Shown: one piece after another, positions 5,938-8,476 of the stretch
Layout of the letters: each line of letters begins with the position of its first letter
Position numbering within the stretch: the stretch's first letter is position 1
Assembly: GCA_025454565.1 (NCBI GenBank)
Contig: JALOOE010000062.1
Coordinates: 1-8,476 of the forward strand
From: Anaerolineae bacterium
Lineage (GTDB): Bacteria > Chloroflexota > Anaerolineae > CG2-30-64-16
Direction: 5' to 3'
DNA length: 8,476 bases
Made by a program: the position numbers and the translations under genes
Notes under the pieces: generated by a model
The model's database searches: none
What the model was told of the DNA's origin: nothing
Seen by the model: the letters and a program-made list of their open reading frames with translations, nothing else

Positions 5938-6372
5938 ATGAACGGCGCCATCTGGCCGGCGGCGTCCGGCACCTATGCCCTGCTAATCGATGTCACCGAG
6001 CCGCTTGCATTGACCGTGGGTAAGCTGGGTTTCGTCAAGCTCCCGCCAGGAGCCTACGTCTACCTCGGCAGCGCCCACGGCCCTGGCGGTCTGAACGGTC
6101 GCCTTGCCCGCCATATGCGTCTGGAGAGGCGGCGGCACTGGCACATCGACTACCTGACAGAGATAACGCCCACGCCTTATGTCTATTTCGAGATAGATGT
6201 GAGACGATTGGAGTGCCGCTGGGCGCAGCGAGTTCTTGACCTGGATGGCGCAACAGCGCCCGTCCCCGGTTTCGGAAACAGCGACTGCCGCAATAGCTGC
6301 CTCGCGCACCTCGTTCGGCTGCCCGACAGCTTCAGGTTCGACCAACTGGCGGCGATCCTGAATGACGCTTGA
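5938..6372 (+). CDS. GIY-YIG nuclease-like protein, DUF123/COG1833 type
   Basis: This 144-residue protein is a stand-alone GIY-YIG-fold domain of the DUF123 (PF01986, COG1833) group, found in archaea and some bacteria. Its role is presumed to be in DNA cleavage or repair but is not established. The GIY strand appears as GTYALLI (11-17) and the YIG strand as AYVYLGSA (39-46). Next come GLNGRLARH (51-59), whose Arg 55 would be the catalytic arginine position, HWHIDYL (67-73), and a C-terminal CRWAQRVL plus PGFGNSDC(R)N..C block typical of the group. Cys 93, 117 and 121 could be structural. I chose the ATG at 5938 because GTY follows at the usual distance and because upstream in-frame starts (5887, 5926, 5929) lie in the predicted promoter. 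There is no ribosome binding site, so translation is probably leaderless. The SDR gene follows after 80 nt. Confidence 0.88.
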   Translation: MNGAIWPAASGTYALLIDVTEPLALTVGKLGFVKLPPGAYVYLGSAHGPGGLNGRLARHMRLERRRHWHIDYLTEITPTPYVYFEIDVRRLECRWAQRVLDLDGATAPVPGFGNSDCRNSCLAHLVRLPDSFRFDQLAAILNDA

Positions 6373-6439
6373 ACTCCGCCCGCGTCAAACCTGCGCTGGC
6401 TGCCACCCGGCCTGCGTTGCGGCCGCACCATAACCTGAG

Positions 6440-6444
6440 AGGAG
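6440..6444 (+). promoter_or_regulatory. Shine-Dalgarno fixing the SDR start
   Basis: AGGAG (within GAGAGGAG) lies 8 nt before the ATG at 6453. It excludes the 28-codon upstream extension of this frame as the real N-terminus. No convincing promoter is visible in the 80 nt before the gene. Confidence 0.8.
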
Positions 6445-6452
6445 CAACTTGC

Positions 6453-7229
6453 ATGGATCTGTCCATATTCAGCCTGGCCGGCAAGACCGCGCTGGTGACA
6501 GGCGGCAACAGCGGCATCGGCCTGGGGATCGCCAGGGGGTTCGTGAAGGCTGGCGCCCGGGTTGCTATCTGCGGCCGAAGCGAAGCCAAGTGTGCGGATG
6601 CAGTGGCGGATCTGCGTGCGATCGGCGGAGAGGAAGCGGCTCAGGCGCTGACGTGTGATTTGGCCGACACCGACAGCATCCCTGCCTTGTTCGACGCGGC
6701 GTCGAGCGCGCTGGGCGGCGTGGAGATTCTCGTGAACAGCGCAGGGATCACCACCCGCAGCCGGGCTGATCTGACGCCACTCGATCAGTACGAGCGCGTG
6801 TTGCGCGTCAATCTGACGGCGCCCTACGTCCTGTCGCAGTGCTTTGCGCGAGCGCGCATCGCCTCGAACCAGCCGGGCAGCATCCTCATGCTCGCGTCGC
6901 TGATGAGCGAAGCGTCTCGCCCCACCACGTCGGCCTATACGGCGAGCAAGGGCGGCATCCGGCAATTGGTGCGGGCGCTCGCCGTGGATTGGGCGCCGTT
7001 CGGCATCCGTGTCAACGGCATCGGGCCGGGCTTCATCCACACGCCGATGAACCAGGTGCTGGTGGACAACCCGGAGTTCGACGCCTGGGTCAAAAAGCGT
7101 GCGCCGCTCGGTCGATGGGGCACACCACAAGACTTCGAGGGGATCGCTGTCTTCCTGGCTTCCGACGCCTCGCAGTTCATGACGGGGCAGATCGTCTATG
7201 TGGATGGCGGCTGGCTGTCGACGTTCTAG
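6453..7229 (+). CDS. Short-chain dehydrogenase/reductase (classical SDR)
   Basis: This is a 258-residue NAD(P)-dependent oxidoreductase, full length for a classical SDR, probably cytoplasmic and tetrameric as is usual. The cofactor loop TGGNSGIG is at 16-23, the DL acidic/adenine-ring position (CDLAD) at 68-72, and NSAG at 95-98. The catalytic tetrad is N120, S149, Y162 and K166 (YTASK). The segment NGIGPGFIHTPMN (188-200) and the C-terminal TGQIVYVDGGW (244-254) are typical. From memory, the opening FSLAGKTALVTGG and overall pattern resemble gluconate 5-dehydrogenase / 2-deoxy-gluconate 3-dehydrogenase-like enzymes, so the substrate may be a sugar acid; this is not proven. It may be cotranscribed with the DUF123 gene. 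It converges with the next gene, 47 nt away. Confidence 0.93.
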   Translation: MDLSIFSLAGKTALVTGGNSGIGLGIARGFVKAGARVAICGRSEAKCADAVADLRAIGGEEAAQALTCDLADTDSIPALFDAASSALGGVEILVNSAGITTRSRADLTPLDQYERVLRVNLTAPYVLSQCFARARIASNQPGSILMLASLMSEASRPTTSAYTASKGGIRQLVRALAVDWAPFGIRVNGIGPGFIHTPMNQVLVDNPEFDAWVKKRAPLGRWGTPQDFEGIAVFLASDASQFMTGQIVYVDGGWLSTF

Positions 7230-7276
7230 TGTGAGGTTGCGCCCAACCCGGTGGGTCGAGATCCGAACGCCGAGGG
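7230..7276. other. Convergent intergenic spacer between SDR and deacetylase-like gene
   Basis: These 47 bp separate two convergent stop codons. Two mutually exclusive short hairpins can form (ACCC/GGGT at 7246-7256, or CCCA/TGGG at 7242-7255). Neither has a T-run on either strand, so no intrinsic terminator can be called. Confidence 0.4.
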
Positions 7277-8476
7277 TCAGTGTCCAGCGCGCAGTGCCGC
7301 AGGCCGCAAACTCCAACTCTGCAGCCGAGTGTGCAGCGCCAGCAGATCCAGCCGCAGATCGGGGCGGTGTGGCGGCCAACCGGGCAACTTGTCGTAGATG
7401 CCTCCTTGGGCGAGTGCTGCAGCGCCATTGGGCTCGCCGGGTGCGGGTGCAAGCTCCACCAAAGCGCCGTCGTGACTGCCCTCCCAGGCGAGATAGGTCG
7501 CGGCGCAAGCCTTAAGCAGTACGCCGGGGCCGATGCGTATCTTGTCAAGCACCAACGATGCGGGCAACTGACCGGTCGCGCCGATCTGGTCGGTCAGATC
7601 GCGACACATATCCGCAAATGCTCGTCTTCCCAGCAGAAAGGAGCGCGGCAGGTCCGCCGCTTGCTCGCCCGGCCCCAACACGCTGCGCGCAAGCAGGCTT
7701 CCCGGTCGAGCTTCTTCATCGGCCAGACGCACGATTGCCCTCGCCAGCAGATCGAGCGTTGCAGCGGCCGAGAGCGCCGCGCCCTCAACCGCATATCCGG
7801 CGACGACCCCCTTCTGCGATAGCACCGTCTCGGCCAGCCGGGTCAATGCAGACCAGGCAACCGGCCCGCCGTCTTCCGCAAAGAGCCGATTCAGCCGGCG
7901 CGTCGAGATAATCTCTACGCCGGGCAAGCCCCGGACCGCTGCCACCATGCGCCGGAGGTTCCGCAGTGCCGATGCGTACTCGGGGTCGGTGCGCCTGGGC
8001 GCATACCTGTATTCGGTTTCCGGCGTATTCTGCCCGCGATTGAAATTCAGCACATCCCAGAAGACCGTGTAGCGGAGCCGCGTCGGGTGCGCGCCGAAGA
8101 GCCCCAGGCAGATCATCCCGCGACGTTGTGCGTCCGTGATCCGAGCCAACAGATCGGGCAAGGCAGCCTCGAACGCCGCATCGTCGCAGTAGGTGTCCTC
8201 GCCGCCCTGAATCCCGAGGTAGTCGCTGTAGCAGAGTTGGCCCGCATACCAGCACGCGCCCCCCACTCCGGCTCGCGCATGCGAGTAGACGTTCGCCGGG
8301 AGGCCGAGCCGGCGCGTGGCGGCCGGAATCTGCGGCGCCCAGCTCGACCCGCTGGTAGCCCAGGAGGATGGATATTGGCCAAAGAGCCGGGCAAGGTCGG
8401 CTACCCCAGGGCCCTCCTGGCGCAGCGCCTCGTCCACGCCGTCCGCCCAGCCCTTATCAGCCAGGTATTCGGAGGC
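7277..8476 (-). CDS. Polysaccharide-deacetylase-like protein, 5' part outside window
   Basis: The frame is open through the right edge, so this is the C-terminal 399 residues of a longer protein. The first visible residues are ASEYLADKGWADG, and the GTG at 8437 is only an internal valine. The visible N-terminal half contains PSSWATSGSSWAPQIPAA (36-53), ANVYSHAR (61-68), a Cys/Trp/Tyr-rich stretch (ACWYAGQLCYSDYLG, 74-88), and GMICLGLFGAHPTRLRYTVF followed by WDVLNF. From memory this pattern fits a NodB/polysaccharide-deacetylase-like beta/alpha-barrel group, in which an upstream HSNxH-type metal motif would lie outside the window. The last 200 or so residues are helical and Ala/Leu-rich with no motif I recognise. 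No membrane segment is seen. It converges with the SDR gene. Family assignment is tentative. Confidence 0.6.
   Translation of the reverse strand, partial: ASEYLADKGWADGVDEALRQEGPGVADLARLFGQYPSSWATSGSSWAPQIPAATRRLGLPANVYSHARAGVGGACWYAGQLCYSDYLGIQGGEDTYCDDAAFEAALPDLLARITDAQRRGMICLGLFGAHPTRLRYTVFWDVLNFNRGQNTPETEYRYAPRRTDPEYASALRNLRRMVAAVRGLPGVEIISTRRLNRLFAEDGGPVAWSALTRLAETVLSQKGVVAGYAVEGAALSAAATLDLLARAIVRLADEEARPGSLLARSVLGPGEQAADLPRSFLLGRRAFADMCRDLTDQIGATGQLPASLVLDKIRIGPGVLLKACAATYLAWEGSHDGALVELAPAPGEPNGAAALAQGGIYDKLPGWPPHRPDLRLDLLALHTRLQSWSLRPAALRAGH

Noticed and set aside
6369..6452. 28-codon N-terminal extension of the SDR
   Set aside because: AGGAG 8 nt before ATG 6453 and the usual SDR N-terminal length favour the shorter protein.
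7242..7256. GC hairpin in the SDR/deacetylase-like spacer as a bidirectional terminator
   Set aside because: Stems are only 4 bp in two competing registers, with no T-run on either side.
6183..7508. Long minus-strand open frame (441 codons) over the DUF123 and SDR genes
   Set aside because: It is antisense to a full-length SDR with intact catalytic motifs. Its product is Arg/Gln/His-rich with no family features, as expected for a GC-rich shadow frame.

Overview
The window is a chromosomal segment of moderately high GC that reads as a Gram-positive-type or deep-branching bacterium, most likely Chloroflexota (Anaerolineae-like). This taxonomic guess is inference. It rests on the gene mix: a GIY-YIG/DUF123 protein, a small HEAT protein with a WLREGAHHVL block, and an uncharacterised multi-pass protein with GPWVPH and GLDLAEYVKF blocks that I associate from memory with that phylum. 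Frequent GTG/TTG starts and an apparently leaderless gene also fit. No ribosomal or marker gene is present to prove it. There are no RNA genes, IS elements, CRISPR arrays or phage genes.

Layout. On the left, on the minus strand, is a membrane-anchored DsbA-like thiol-disulfide oxidoreductase (41-763). A 216-bp divergent intergenic region separates it from a plus-strand five-gene cassette (980-5225). The cassette encodes an O-antigen ligase/polymerase-type membrane protein, two tandem paralogous GtrA proteins, a GT4-type glycosyltransferase, and an unknown multi-pass membrane protein. The genes are tightly packed, with a 4-nt TTGA overlap and gaps of 9-37 nt. They look like one transcript from a strong promoter at 847-875. 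The divergent dsbA promoter appears to use the same DNA for its -35 element.

The cassette runs convergently into a minus-strand HEAT-repeat gene (5243-5758). A second divergent region follows, and then a plus-strand pair: a GIY-YIG (DUF123/COG1833-type) protein starting directly at a near-consensus promoter with no leader, and a short-chain dehydrogenase/reductase. A minus-strand gene (7277 to the right edge, N-terminus missing) ends convergently with the SDR gene. It resembles the polysaccharide-deacetylase-like beta/alpha-barrel group and carries an extra C-terminal region.

How the genes fit together. The cassette looks like a surface-glycan module: GT4 builds on a lipid carrier, GtrA proteins move or anchor polyprenyl-linked sugars, and the ligase/polymerase transfers or polymerises the glycan outside the membrane. 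If the host is a monoderm lacking LPS, the ligase would act on another acceptor. The remaining genes look like ordinary housekeeping or accessory functions without an obvious link to the cassette. The most notable non-coding signals are two TTGACA-17-TATGAT promoters. Each places an ATG at the predicted transcription start: one for the DUF123 gene, and one opening a 26-codon leader ORF ahead of the glycan cassette.
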